Below are positions 6,829-16,123 of a DNA stretch of 64,000 nt, piece after piece. Location of the stretch: the NCBI RefSeq assembly GCF_029277445.1, contig NZ_CP119568.1, forward strand, positions 62,001-126,000. The letters are read 5' to 3'. The notes under the pieces are model-generated. The model made no database searches and was not told the DNA's origin. It saw nothing but the letters and a program-made list of their open reading frames with translations. The position numbers and the translations under genes were made by a program. The stretch's first letter is position 1. The number at the start of each line of letters is the position of its first letter. Source of the DNA: Pararhizobium qamdonense. GTDB taxonomy: Bacteria; Pseudomonadota; Alphaproteobacteria; Rhizobiales; Rhizobiaceae.

Positions 6829-8892
6829 CTATTTCCACATGGCCCGCATGCGCGCGCCGACATCGATGCGGATCTGCTGGGCGCTTCGCTCAGATGCAGT
6901 TGCTGAAACCTTCGGCCAGGTCGTCGTCTCGAAGAATTGGAGCAGGGTTGCCGGGACGAACCGCGTCCTCGCTGCATAAACGTGCCGATCCCCTTGAACG
7001 TTCTGCCCATGGGTAAAAAACCGCTGCGGCGTGATCAGGGCCAGTTGATCCCTGGCGCGTGTCATGGCGACATAAAGCAGCCGACGCTCTTCCTCGAGTT
7101 CCTGGCTGGTGCCGGTTCCAAGATCCGACGGTATACAGCCGTCGACAACATTGAGCATGAAGACCGCACGCCATTCCTGGCCCTTGGCCGAATGAATGGT
7201 CGACAAGATCAGATAATCCTCGTCGAGCAGCGGCACCCCCGCCTGGTCGCTGGTGGCATCTGGCGGATCAAGTGTCAGTTCGGTCAGGAAGCGCTCGCGC
7301 GAGGGGTATCCACTGGCGATCTGTTCGAGCTGCAACAGGTCGGCCTTGCGGGTGTCGGCATTCTCATGGATGCGGTCGAGATGCGGCTCATACCAAAGGC
7401 GTGCCTGCCCAATATCCAAAGGCCAGCCATCTTCGGCCTTGCGCAGGTTTGCGAGCAACTGGACGAAGGAAGTCCAGTCTTCGCCGGTCTTGGGCGGAGG
7501 CGGGATTTCGGCAAGGGCCAGCAAAGGTTCAGGGTCGGCCGCGATCGTCTCGAGAATGTTGCCGGCCGTCTTCGGCCCGATGCCCGGCAGCATCTGCAGC
7601 AGCCGGAAGCCTGCGACACGGTCGCGTGGGTTCTGCGCGAACCGCAGCACCGCCAGCATGTCCTTCACATGGGCACTGTCGAGAAATTTCAGGCCACCAA
7701 ATTTGACGAATGGAATGTTGCGGCGGGTGAGTTCAACTTCGAGCGGACCGCTATGACTGGATGTGCGAAACAGCACGGCCTGGTTCTTCAGCGTCATGCC
7801 AGTCTCGCGATTGGCAAGCACCTGGTCGACAATGAAGTTCGCCTGTTCCGTCTCGTCCTTGACGGTGACGAGCTTCGGTCGATCCAGCGATTGCCGCTCG
7901 GTCCACAGGTTCTTGGTGAAGCGCTCGCGCGCCAGATCGATGACGCCATTGGCCGCAGCCAGGATCGGCTGTGTCGAGCGGTAGTTGCGATCAAGCGTGA
8001 TTATGTCGGCGGCTGGGCTGAAGGAAGACGGGAAATCAAGAATGTTGCGAACCGTCGCTGCCCGGAACGAATAGATCGACTGGGCATCGTCGCCGACCAC
8101 GGTCAGGCCACGACCGCCCGGTTTGAGCGCCATCAGCACCGAGGACTGCAGCTTATTGGTATCCTGGTATTCGTCGACCATGACATGGTCGAAGCGATTG
8201 CCGATATCGTCGGCAAGATCGGGGTCGCTGACCATCTGCGCCCAATACAGCAGCAGATCGTCGTAATCGAGCACGTTCTGAACCTGCTTGGCCTCGACAT
8301 AAGTTGCGAACAATTGCTTCAGCTGTTCTTCCCAACTGCCCACCCATGGATAGTGCTGGCGAAGAATGTCGTTCAGCGGCGTCTGCGAATTGACCGCGCG
8401 CGAATAGATCGACAGGCACGTGCCCTTGGTTGGAAAGCGGTTTTCAGTCTTGGACAATCCGAGCTCGTGGCGGGAAAGATTCATCAGGTCGGCGCTGTCT
8501 TCGCGGTCGTGGATGGTGAAATCCACGTTCAGCCCGATCTGCTCGGCATAGATCCGCAGCAACCGCGCGCCGATTCCATGGAACGTCCCGGACCAGGAAA
8601 GCGCGTCGGTGAGTACGCCGGAATTGGCGCCAAGCACCTGTTTGCAGATCCGCTCAACGCGGCGCGACATTTCGGAGGCGGCACGCCGTGAAAACGTCAT
8701 TAGCAGAATGCGCCGAGGATCGGCGCCATTGACGACCAGATGGGCGACCCGGTGCGCCAAAGTGTTGGTCTTGCCGGATCCGGCGCCCGCGATGATCAGC
8801 AGCGGTCCCGCGACCTGTCCGTCCGCCAGCCCAATACCGTGTTCCACAGCCTGCCGCTGCTGCTCGTTCAGTTTTTCAAGATATGCGGCCAT
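6829..8892 (-). CDS. UvrD/Rep-family superfamily 1 DNA helicase
   Basis: This 687-residue protein is a 3'-5' DNA helicase of the UvrD/PcrA/Rep family. Visible motifs in order are: the Q motif LNEQQRQAVEHG, Walker A IIAGAGSGKTNT (lysine about residue 41), motif II VDEYQDTN (about residue 240), DDAQSIYSFR, LDRNYRS, and near the end HSAKGQEW (motif V region) and LLYVAMTRAR (motif VI). It is not the chromosomal UvrD, which is longer and has a different C-terminus. ATG 8892 is chosen because homologous sequence starts there; the open frame runs on to 8955. It opens an operon with SRAP and dinB. The SOS box 43 bp upstream predicts LexA control. Confidence 0.92.
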   Translation of the reverse strand: MAAYLEKLNEQQRQAVEHGIGLADGQVAGPLLIIAGAGSGKTNTLAHRVAHLVVNGADPRRILLMTFSRRAASEMSRRVERICKQVLGANSGVLTDALSWSGTFHGIGARLLRIYAEQIGLNVDFTIHDREDSADLMNLSRHELGLSKTENRFPTKGTCLSIYSRAVNSQTPLNDILRQHYPWVGSWEEQLKQLFATYVEAKQVQNVLDYDDLLLYWAQMVSDPDLADDIGNRFDHVMVDEYQDTNKLQSSVLMALKPGGRGLTVVGDDAQSIYSFRAATVRNILDFPSSFSPAADIITLDRNYRSTQPILAAANGVIDLARERFTKNLWTERQSLDRPKLVTVKDETEQANFIVDQVLANRETGMTLKNQAVLFRTSSHSGPLEVELTRRNIPFVKFGGLKFLDSAHVKDMLAVLRFAQNPRDRVAGFRLLQMLPGIGPKTAGNILETIAADPEPLLALAEIPPPPKTGEDWTSFVQLLANLRKAEDGWPLDIGQARLWYEPHLDRIHENADTRKADLLQLEQIASGYPSRERFLTELTLDPPDATSDQAGVPLLDEDYLILSTIHSAKGQEWRAVFMLNVVDGCIPSDLGTGTSQELEEERRLLYVAMTRARDQLALITPQRFFTHGQNVQGDRHVYAARTRFVPATLLQFFETTTWPKVSATASERSAQQIRIDVGARMRAMWK

Positions 8893-8934
8893 GAACGCTC
8901 GATTGACAGGTCGGGTCGGGACAACTCTTGCTCC

Positions 8935-8949
8935 GAACAAATACGGAAC
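8935..8949 (-). promoter_or_regulatory. SOS (LexA) box of the helicase-SRAP-dinB operon
   Basis: On the plus strand GAAC-N7-GAAC (GAAC at 8935-8938 and 8946-8949), which reads GTTC-N7-GTTC on the minus strand. This is an exact match to the alphaproteobacterial LexA direct repeat. It lies 43 bp before the helicase start. Confidence 0.85.
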
Positions 8950-9129
8950 ATACAATCGAGAAAGCAGGTTGGGAAGATGGCATTTGCAGAGTTAGGGGCG
9001 GGGCGCTCTCGCATCCCATAGCGATTCCTGCTGAGAACCGTCGAACACCCTTTGTATCGAATGCGAATCGAAACCAACGGCAAGCCAAAGCGTTGTGTAC
9101 TGTGACCTCACCAAAGCGGAGACAGACCC

Positions 9130-9433
9130 ATGGCCGACGACAGCACCACAACGATTAAAGCGACTTTCGATACCCGCGCAGCAGCTGATCTTGCGGTCGA
9201 GCACCTCGTTCAGCAGCACAGCATATCAAGGCCGGACATCTTCATCCAGTCAGCCACATCCCAAAACACGGCCGGAACGTCTCCATCCGGCGGGGATGCC
9301 TCCCATGAAGACGGTGCTCGCCGCGATGCGCCGCTTGGCGGAGAGATCGAAGTCTCTGCCGACTTCCAGCCAGATTGCCGCCGTTCAGCGCAGCCTGGGC
9401 GAGGCTGCAGCAATTCTGGTTTCCGGCCGCTGA
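9130..9433 (+). pseudogene. small conserved rhizobial protein, frameshifted
   Basis: I do not know its function. The N-terminal half (ADDSTTTIKATFDTRAAADL, then GGDASHEDGARRDAPLGGEIEVSAD) and the C-terminal half (IAAVQRSLGEAAAILVSGR, ending at 9433) belong to one acidic protein of about 100 residues, but they are in different frames. The break lies near 9355-9375. Read in one frame, the product instead runs to 9486 with an unrelated tail. The first half looks like a ferredoxin-like 'TxFDTRxAADLAVEHLV' fold as in heat-induced or stress-linked proteins. It directly precedes ligD on the same strand. Confidence 0.6.
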
Positions 9434-9493
9434 TGGTTCCGTCGCGGCATCACGCCGAACCCAGTATCGTTTGCGTATCAGGATAGCGAACCA

Positions 9494-12166
9494 ATGGCAG
9501 ACACTCTTTCGACTTACCGCGCCAAGCGCGATTTCAAGAAGACAGCCGAGCCGAGTGGTGAGGCTCATGTCAAGCCGTCGAACCGCCGGCGTTTCGTGAT
9601 CCAGAAGCACGATGCGACGCGGCTGCACTATGATCTCCGGCTCGAACTCGACGGCGTATTCAAATCCTGGGCGGTGACCAAAGGTCCTTCGCTCGATCCA
9701 CACGACAAGCGCCTGGCCGTCGAGGTCGAAGATCACCCGCTCGACTACGGCGACTTTGAAGGCACAATTCCGAAAGGTCAGTACGGCGGTGGCACTGTCA
9801 TGCTGTGGGATCGCGGCTACTGGGAGCCGGAGGGAAATAAGACGCCCGAGGAGGCGCTCGCCAAGGGCGATTTCAAGTTCACCTTGGAGGGCGACCGGCT
9901 CCATGGCAGCTTCGTTCTCGTGCGCATGCGCCATGACCGCGATGGCGGCAAACGCACCAACTGGCTTCTGATCAAACATCGCGACGAGGCGGCCGTTCAC
10001 GAGAATGGCGCAGCAATCCTCGATGACAACGACACATCGGTCGCATCGGGCCGGACGATGGACGCCATCGCTGCTGGCAAGGGGAAAAAACCTAAGCCGT
10101 TCATGCTGGAGGGTGGGGCGGTCGAAGCCGACGCTATCTGGGACAGCAATCATGGTCTTGCGGCTGAAGAGCGCAAAGCCGGGACAAAGACCGCAGTGAA
10201 AGCTAAAACGACGAAGAGAAAGCCGTCTGTTGCGCAACGTGCCAAATCCGAGATGCCCGACTTCATTGCGCCGCAGCTGTGCGACAACCTTTCGCGTCCA
10301 CCGTCAGCGCGTGGCTGGATCCATGAGATCAAGTTCGACGGCTACCGAATCCAGATGCGCATCGAGGGAGGTGAGGTTACGCTCAAAACCCGCAAGGGCC
10401 TGGATTGGACGGCCAAATGGCCCGCCATCGTCAAGGCGGCTTCGGTACTTCCCGACTGCATGATCGACGGTGAAATCTGTGCGCTCGACGAACAGGGCGC
10501 ACCGGACTTCGCAGCACTTCAGGCGGCGCTATCAGAGGGCAAGACAGGCGATCTCGTCTATTTCGCTTTCGATTTGCTGTTCGTTGGAGGTGAAGACCTG
10601 CGGGAGCTGCCGCTCACCGAGCGCAAGGAACGGCTGCAAGCCCTCCTATCGGATGGCGGCGAGGACGCTCGTCTGCGCTTCGTCGAACATTTCGAGACGG
10701 GTGGCGACGCTGTGCTGAAATCAGCCTGCCGCCTGTCTCTCGAGGGCATTGTCTCCAAGCAGGCTGATGCACCCTACCGGTCGGGCCGGACCGATACCTG
10801 GGCAAAGTCAAAATGCCGCGCCGGCCATGAAGTGGTGATCGGTGCCTATGCCAAGACCAACGGCAAATTCCGCTCACTGCTTGTTGGCGTCAATCGTGGC
10901 GACCATTTCGTCTATGTCGGCCGGGTAGGCACGGGCTATGGTGCCAAGACCGTCGAATCTTTGCTCCCTAAGCTTCAGGAAATGGAAACGTCCAAATCGC
11001 CGTTCACCGGGATCGGCGCACCGAAGAAGACTGCGAATATTGTCTGGCTGAAGCCGGAGCTTGTCGCCGAAATCGAGTTCGCCGGCTGGACCGCCGATGG
11101 CCAGGTCCGGCAAGGCGCCTTCAAAGGCCTGCGCGAAGACAAGCCAGCGGCGGAGGTCGAGGCCGACGAACCGGCGTCTCCCTCGAAGGCGGATGTCCCT
11201 GATCCCGAGACCGACAGGCCACCGGCTAAGCGCTTGCGCAAAGGTGCAAAGGAAGAGGTCATGGGGGTGATGATCTCCAGCCCGGAAAAGGCGCTTTGGC
11301 CGGATGCCGGCGACGGGGAGCCGGTCACCAAGGTCGATCTGGCGCGCTACCACGAAGCGGTTGGCTCGTGGCTGATCGACCATATCAAGGGCCGACCCTG
11401 TTCGATCATTCGAACACCTGATGGTGTCGGTGGCGAGCAATTCTTTCAGCGCCATGCCATGCCAGGCACCTCGAACCTGTTGGAACTTGTGACCGTCTTC
11501 GGTGACAAGAAGCCCTATCTCCAGATCGATCGGGTCGAAGGTCTTGCGGCAATTGCACAGATCGGCGGCATCGAGTTGCATCCCTGGAATTGCGAACCTG
11601 GCCAGCCGGAAGTCCCCGGCCGTCTGGTCTTTGACCTTGATCCCGGCCCCGATGTGGAATTTGACACGGTCGTCGAGGCCGCACGCGAAATCCGCGATCG
11701 GCTGGAAGAGTTGGGGCTCGTCAGTTTCTGCAAGACAACGGGTGGCAAGGGCCTGCATGTCGTCACGCCTCTGGCTGTGCCGAAAGGCAAGAAGCTCAGC
11801 TGGGATGAGGCGAAGGGCTTTGCCCATGACGTCTGCCAGGAGATGGCACGCGACAATCCGGACCTGTATCTAATCAAGATGGCAAAGAACCAGCGCGAGG
11901 GTCGGATCTTTCTCGACTATCTGCGCAATGACCGCATGGCGACGGCCGTGGCGCCTTTATCGCCGCGGGCACGGCCGGGGGCGACCGTGTCCATGCCGCT
12001 CAATTGGACGCAGGTGAAGTCAGGCCTTGATCCCGCACGTTTTACCATCCGGACCGTGCCGGACCTCATCAAGAGGAGCACGGCCTGGCAAGACTACTGC
12101 GATGGTCAAAGACCGCTGGAGCTGGCGATTAAACGGCTGACTAAGGCGAAGAAGGCGGCTGCCTGA
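9494..12166 (+). CDS. ligD: DNA ligase D, multifunctional NHEJ enzyme
   Basis: This 890-residue protein has the three LigD modules in the order phosphoesterase, ligase, polymerase. The 3'-phosphoesterase covers about residues 30-200 with H39, H45, D47 ([12 protein letters not shown]) and H81. The ATP-dependent ligase starts near 255; lysine 280 in EIKFDGYR is the adenylation site, and KSKCRAGHE marks motif V. The polymerase/primase domain covers about 590-885, with HPWNC and the metal-binding DLDPGPD near 715, and RIFLDYLRN later. LigD works with Ku to join double-strand breaks. Here the two ku genes lie on the opposite strand and the ligD stop directly abuts the ligC stop. ATG 9494 fits the usual N-terminus. 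Confidence 0.96.
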   Translation: MADTLSTYRAKRDFKKTAEPSGEAHVKPSNRRRFVIQKHDATRLHYDLRLELDGVFKSWAVTKGPSLDPHDKRLAVEVEDHPLDYGDFEGTIPKGQYGGGTVMLWDRGYWEPEGNKTPEEALAKGDFKFTLEGDRLHGSFVLVRMRHDRDGGKRTNWLLIKHRDEAAVHENGAAILDDNDTSVASGRTMDAIAAGKGKKPKPFMLEGGAVEADAIWDSNHGLAAEERKAGTKTAVKAKTTKRKPSVAQRAKSEMPDFIAPQLCDNLSRPPSARGWIHEIKFDGYRIQMRIEGGEVTLKTRKGLDWTAKWPAIVKAASVLPDCMIDGEICALDEQGAPDFAALQAALSEGKTGDLVYFAFDLLFVGGEDLRELPLTERKERLQALLSDGGEDARLRFVEHFETGGDAVLKSACRLSLEGIVSKQADAPYRSGRTDTWAKSKCRAGHEVVIGAYAKTNGKFRSLLVGVNRGDHFVYVGRVGTGYGAKTVESLLPKLQEMETSKSPFTGIGAPKKTANIVWLKPELVAEIEFAGWTADGQVRQGAFKGLREDKPAAEVEADEPASPSKADVPDPETDRPPAKRLRKGAKEEVMGVMISSPEKALWPDAGDGEPVTKVDLARYHEAVGSWLIDHIKGRPCSIIRTPDGVGGEQFFQRHAMPGTSNLLELVTVFGDKKPYLQIDRVEGLAAIAQIGGIELHPWNCEPGQPEVPGRLVFDLDPGPDVEFDTVVEAAREIRDRLEELGLVSFCKTTGGKGLHVVTPLAVPKGKKLSWDEAKGFAHDVCQEMARDNPDLYLIKMAKNQREGRIFLDYLRNDRMATAVAPLSPRARPGATVSMPLNWTQVKSGLDPARFTIRTVPDLIKRSTAWQDYCDGQRPLELAIKRLTKAKKAAA

Positions 12167-13201
12167 TCAGCGGTCGGACATATCGAATATGGCCGCATTG
12201 TCCTGAACCTCGCGGAGACCTTTGTAGGATGCGTGACGCAAACTGCCGTCGTCGGTCCAGCCGCGAAACTCGATTTCCGCAATCAATGTCGGTTGCGCAA
12301 ACACAAGATTCTTTCCCTTCAGCGGCACGGCCGGCATTTTGGTCCGAAGTTTATCGAGCGTGGACTTCAAGTTGACAGCGTCTTTTTCCTTGAAGCCAGT
12401 CCCGACGGCCCCAACGGAAACCCAGTCGGTACCGCGACAAGCGGCAAGCAACAGGCTGCCCAAGCCGCTACGGGCGGATGCCGACCGCTCATAGCCGACG
12501 ACGATGAAACTTTCGCTCTGGATACATTTGATTTTCAGCCAATCGCCATTGCGGCCGGATCTGTAGGTGCTGTCCCGGCGCTTGGCAATAATGCCTTCGA
12601 GACCGAGGGAACGGGCATTTTCCAGAAGGTCGCCGCCATCGCCGCCAACCTCCTCCGACAGCCGGATCGTGGTTCCCGCGCCTTCCAGCAGATCCTCTAG
12701 CAGATGGCGCCGGACCGCAAGTTCGGTGCCCGTGAGGTCGTGGCCATCGAAATAGAGAAGATCGAAGGCAAAGAGCACTGACTCCGTGGACTCCCGCTTT
12801 CCACCTCGGCCGCCGAGCGAACGCTGCAACGCGCCGAAATCGGAGTGTCCTTCATCGTTGAGTACAACGGCTTCACCATCCAGAATTGCGGTTCCAACGC
12901 CGAGCTTGCCAGCTGCGTCGGCAATGGCCGGAAAACGGTGGGTCCAGTCGTGGCCGCCGCGGGTGATGATCCGCACCCCCTTCGGCTCGATATGGATGGC
13001 AAGTCTGTAGCCATCCGATTTGATCTCGAACGCCCAATCCGGCCCGCTTGGCACTGTTGGTTTCAACATAGCGAGGCAAGGCTCGACACGGTCCGGCATC
13101 GGATCGAAGGGTAGATTGGGCTGCGCCGGATCGCGCCGTCTGCGCGGTTTTGACTGGGCGGCCTGATTATCCTGCAACAGCGGTTTGGCGCGTTGCTTCA
13201 T
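12167..13201 (-). CDS. ligC: ATP-dependent DNA ligase (LigC-type)
   Basis: This 344-residue protein is a stand-alone ATP-dependent ligase of the NHEJ type. It has the nucleotidyl lysine in FEIKSDGYRLAIH (motif I), motif III LFAFDLLYFDGHDL, motif IV GLEGIIAKRRDS, motif V WLKIKC, and the OB domain ending EFRGWTDDGSLRHASYKGL. There is no phosphoesterase or polymerase module. ATG 13201 is chosen because it overlaps the upstream ku stop by ATGA, which indicates translational coupling in a ku-ku-ligC operon. Its stop lies back to back with the ligD stop. A scrambled second copy of this ligase lies at 30453-31095. Confidence 0.9.
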   Translation of the reverse strand: MKQRAKPLLQDNQAAQSKPRRRRDPAQPNLPFDPMPDRVEPCLAMLKPTVPSGPDWAFEIKSDGYRLAIHIEPKGVRIITRGGHDWTHRFPAIADAAGKLGVGTAILDGEAVVLNDEGHSDFGALQRSLGGRGGKRESTESVLFAFDLLYFDGHDLTGTELAVRRHLLEDLLEGAGTTIRLSEEVGGDGGDLLENARSLGLEGIIAKRRDSTYRSGRNGDWLKIKCIQSESFIVVGYERSASARSGLGSLLLAACRGTDWVSVGAVGTGFKEKDAVNLKSTLDKLRTKMPAVPLKGKNLVFAQPTLIAEIEFRGWTDDGSLRHASYKGLREVQDNAAIFDMSDR

Positions 13202-14010
13202 CGGTTGGTCCGGGTTTCGGCGGCAACGGATTTCTTCAGGGCATCCATGATGTTGATGACGTTGCTGGGCGCGGGGGAGGACGCTGGCGTCTTGGTCTTG
13301 GCTTTCGCCGGTTTTTTCATGGCCTTTTTCTTTGCCTTGATGATGTCGAGCAGACGATCCTGCACCGGATCGACGACCATCGTCGCATCCCAATGCTGCG
13401 TCTTGTTTTTGATGAGCTGCTGAATGAGCGGCATCAGGTCTGAATCAGCTTTGTCATCGCCAATACTCTCAAAATAGCTGTCCTCGTCGCGGACCTCATC
13501 ACCGTAGCGCAAGGTCCATAGAACGATACCCTTGCCGCGTGGCTCCAGCATGACGGCGCGTTCGCGCCTTGAAATCACCAGGCGAGAAATGCCGACCATA
13601 TCCTGCGAAGCCATGGCATCGCGGATAACCGAGAACGCCTCCTGAGCGACGATCTCGTTCGGGGAGAGGTAGTAGGGCGTATCGAGCCAGATCCACTCGA
13701 TGGTGTCGCGTTTTGTAAAGGTCGAGATATCGATCGTCCGGGTGCTGTCGAGCGCGACGTTCTCAAGCTCGTCGTCTTCGAGAATGATGTACTCGTCCTC
13801 ACCGCGCTGGTAGCCCTTGACCTCGTCGTCTTCCTTGACGTCCTTGCCCGTGACGGAGTCTACGTAGTGGCTGACGACACGGTTCTGGGTTTCGCGATTG
13901 AGCGTATGAAACCGAACCTTCTCGCTTTCGGATGTTGCCGGCATCATTTGCACCGGGCAATTGACGAGGGAGAGTTTCAGGTAACCCTTCCAGTAAGGAC
14001 GAACGGCCAT
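13198..14010 (-). CDS. ku: Ku protein (second of tandem pair)
   Basis: This 270-residue protein is a bacterial Ku homologue, a ring that binds broken DNA ends and recruits LigD. It begins with the family signature RPYWKGYLKLSLVNCPV and has the core beta-barrel pieces FHTLNRETQNRV, YIILEDDELENV and YYLSPNEI. The lysine-rich tail (IKAKKKAMKKPAKAKTKT) is the part that in other Ku proteins binds DNA and ligase. It lies 12 bp after the other ku gene and overlaps ligC by 4 bases. Rhizobia often have several ku genes, and in Sinorhizobium some pairs act as heterodimers. Confidence 0.95.
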   Translation of the reverse strand: MAVRPYWKGYLKLSLVNCPVQMMPATSESEKVRFHTLNRETQNRVVSHYVDSVTGKDVKEDDEVKGYQRGEDEYIILEDDELENVALDSTRTIDISTFTKRDTIEWIWLDTPYYLSPNEIVAQEAFSVIRDAMASQDMVGISRLVISRRERAVMLEPRGKGIVLWTLRYGDEVRDEDSYFESIGDDKADSDLMPLIQQLIKNKTQHWDATMVVDPVQDRLLDIIKAKKKAMKKPAKAKTKTPASSPAPSNVINIMDALKKSVAAETRTNR

Positions 14011-14022
14011 GGGTGTCTCCTA

Positions 14023-14919
14023 TCAACCGGCGCGGCGGACTGGTGCTGCTGCGGTTTTCGCCTTTGCGGTAGCGGGTTTGGCTTTCGCGCGACCGGCACC
14101 CTTATTGGCATTGGCCGCCGCCCGCTTGGGTTTCTCCTCCTTGGCGCCAAGGCCAGCACTCTCGCGCAAAGCTTGAAGCAGATCACTCGACTTCGAAACG
14201 ACCGGTGCCTTTTTCTTCGGTAGCGATCGACCCTCGATCTTGGCTTTGACGAGTTCGGCCACCGCCTCCTCGTAGCGGTCGTCGAATGTGCTGGCGTCGA
14301 AACTGCCCTTCTTTTTGCCGATGATCAGTTCGGCAACTTCGAGCAGTCCCGGATCACTCTTCATGTCCGGCAGGTCTTCAAACGCGTCTTCGGAGGAGCG
14401 GACTTCGTAGTCGAAGTTCAGTGTTGATGCGATCAGTCCGTTGCCATGCGCGCGGATCAAGACGGTACGCAGGCGGCGGAACAGCACCGTCTGGGCAATG
14501 GCCGCGACCTTGGCGGCCTTCATGCCGTCGCGGAGAAGCACATAGGCATCAGTGCCCATCTTGTCCGGCGTCAGATAGTAGGGCTTGTCGAAATAGACGT
14601 TGTCGATTTCCGAGCAGGGAATGAAGGACAGTATCTTGAGCGTCTTGTCGCTCTTGGGGACCGCCGCTGCAACTTCCTCTGGCTCAAGCACGATGTACTG
14701 GCCGTTTTCGACCTCGTAACCTTTGACCTGATCATCCCGCTCGACCGGATCACCGGTCTCGGTATCGACGAACTCGCGCTTTACTCTATTGCCGGTTGCC
14801 CGGTTCAGCGTGTTGAACGCGATGCGCTCCGACGAGGACGCGGCCGTGTAAAGCGCAACGGCACAGGACACCTCTCCGAACTTGATGAAGCCTTTCCAAT
14901 TCGCTCTTGGGGCAACCAT
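14023..14919 (-). CDS. ku: Ku protein (first of tandem pair)
   Basis: This 298-residue Ku homologue starts with MVAPRANWKGFIKFGEVSC and shares the core pattern with its neighbour (FNTLNRATGNRV, YIVLEPEEV, YYLTPDKM) but is clearly diverged, so the pair is an old duplication. The C-terminus carries an alanine-lysine-rich tail. ATG 14919 is chosen over the longer open frame because the conserved N-terminus begins there. A GGAAC-N17-CGTT promoter element ends 34 bp upstream, which predicts control by the general stress sigma factor. It is the first gene of ku-ku-ligC. Confidence 0.95.
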   Translation of the reverse strand: MVAPRANWKGFIKFGEVSCAVALYTAASSSERIAFNTLNRATGNRVKREFVDTETGDPVERDDQVKGYEVENGQYIVLEPEEVAAAVPKSDKTLKILSFIPCSEIDNVYFDKPYYLTPDKMGTDAYVLLRDGMKAAKVAAIAQTVLFRRLRTVLIRAHGNGLIASTLNFDYEVRSSEDAFEDLPDMKSDPGLLEVAELIIGKKKGSFDASTFDDRYEEAVAELVKAKIEGRSLPKKKAPVVSKSSDLLQALRESAGLGAKEEKPKRAAANANKGAGRAKAKPATAKAKTAAAPVRRAG

Positions 14920-14952
14920 GATACGCGCACTCCTGTACAACCGACGCGATTC

Positions 14953-14978
14953 AACGGAATGAGCTGCCGAATCGTTCC
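14953..14978 (-). promoter_or_regulatory. EcfG-type general stress promoter of ku-ku-ligC
   Basis: On the minus strand GGAAC (14978-14974), 17 bases, CGTT (14956-14953): an exact match to the alphaproteobacterial general-stress consensus GGAAC-N16/17-CGTT, placed correctly before the first ku gene. Confidence 0.75.
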
Positions 14979-15117
14979 GAGGCAAAACGAATCATTTTCA
15001 ATGACTTAGCACCGGAGCTGTTCGCGTTTGGCGAGTCTTGCCTAGAGTCCTGATTCAAATGCATCTTTTGTCGGTGACGCGCGTTTATTGGGGACAGCAA
15101 CCCTAGAGGAGTCGGCT

Positions 15118-15294
15118 ATGAGCAAGCGCGAATTGATCAATACCGGTACTGACAAGCGTTATGTGCGCCGTGATGAAGACGGCAAGTTCGAGGAGAGCGT
15201 CGATGTCTCGCGGTCTCTTTCCGCCGACGCCCGCCACGATGCCAAGAATGATGCGAAACCCGCCGAGGGCGACAAGGGCGATCGCAGGCGCTGA
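15118..15294 (+). CDS. small hydrophilic conserved protein, 58 aa
   Basis: This protein is made almost only of charged residues: KRELINTGTDKRYVRRDEDGKFEES at the start and a disordered tail rich in aspartate, alanine and lysine. The piece DKRYVRRDEDGKFxExxDVxRSLxxDxR is a recurrent pattern in small rhizobial proteins of unknown function. ATG 15118 follows AGAGGA at a good distance. It lies 8 bp before xthA on the same strand, so both are probably one transcript divergent from ku-ku-ligC. I cannot name a function; co-location suggests a role in stress or DNA repair. Confidence 0.6.
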   Translation: MSKRELINTGTDKRYVRRDEDGKFEESVDVSRSLSADARHDAKNDAKPAEGDKGDRRR

Positions 15295-15302
15295 CCCCTT
15301 CG

Positions 15303-16067
15303 GTGAAACTCGCAACCTACAATGTCAACGGCATCAACGGCCGCCTCGACGTGCTGCTCCGCTGGCTTGAGGAGGCAGAGCCGGATGTGTGTCTGCAGGA
15401 ACTGAAGACACCCAACGACAAGTTTCCCCGCAAGGAGATTGAACGCGCCGGCTACGGCGCGATCTGGCACGGGCAAAAATCCTGGAACGGCGTGGCTATC
15501 CTTGCGCGAGACAGGGAACCGATCGAGACGCGACGTGGCCTTCCCGGCGATCCCGACGATGGCCACAGTCGGTATATCGAGGCGGCCGTCGACGGAATGA
15601 TCGTCGGCTGCCTCTACCTCCCGAACGGCAATCCGGCTCCAGGACCCAAGTTCGATTACAAGCTGCGCTGGTTCGAGCGGTTGCAGTCCTATGCGGCGGA
15701 ACTGTTGGAGCTGGACGTCCCTGTCGCATTGGTTGGCGACTTCAACGTCATGCCCACCGACCTTGATGTCTACAAACCAGAACGCTGGACCGACGACGCG
15801 CTGTTTCGTCCGGAAGTAAAGGCGGCCTATGCCGACTTGGTCGCGCAAGGGTGGACGGACGCCATCCGGCATCTTCATCCCGACGAGCGCATTTATACGT
15901 TCTGGGCTTATTTCCGAAATGCCTTCGCGCGAGATGCCGGTCTTCGTATCGACCATTTCCTCTTGAGCCGGGCGCTCGCCGCAGATCTCAAGCGATATGG
16001 CGTCGATAAATCGGTGAGAGGCTGGGATCATACGAGCGATCACGCCCCGGTGTGGATAGAGCTCTAA
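15303..16067 (+). CDS. xthA: exodeoxyribonuclease III / AP endonuclease
   Basis: This 254-residue protein belongs to the exonuclease III family, which cuts at abasic sites and removes 3' blocks in base excision repair. The conserved motifs are all present: LATYNVNGINGR (metal-site asparagine), CLQELK (metal-binding glutamate), WNGVAILAR, VGDFNVMPTD (catalytic DxN) and WDHTSDHAPVWIEL (the final Asp-His). The start is GTG at 15303, 8 bp after the small upstream gene. The length fits the family. Abasic sites are the substrate for both this enzyme and the two SRAP proteins of the window. Confidence 0.95.
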   Translation: MKLATYNVNGINGRLDVLLRWLEEAEPDVCLQELKTPNDKFPRKEIERAGYGAIWHGQKSWNGVAILARDREPIETRRGLPGDPDDGHSRYIEAAVDGMIVGCLYLPNGNPAPGPKFDYKLRWFERLQSYAAELLELDVPVALVGDFNVMPTDLDVYKPERWTDDALFRPEVKAAYADLVAQGWTDAIRHLHPDERIYTFWAYFRNAFARDAGLRIDHFLLSRALAADLKRYGVDKSVRGWDHTSDHAPVWIEL

Positions 16068-16123
16068 CGTGGTCGGGAGATCGTTCGGCGGCGAGGTCCG
16101 TTGCCCTGTTCAGACAGTCCGGT

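Noticed and set aside
6937..8691. 584-codon open frame on the plus strand
   Set aside because: It is fully antisense to the UvrD-like helicase gene, has no family features, and is a typical GC-rich shadow frame.
10874..11827. 317-codon minus-strand open frame
   Set aside because: It is antisense to ligD polymerase and ligase domains and has no recognisable domain.
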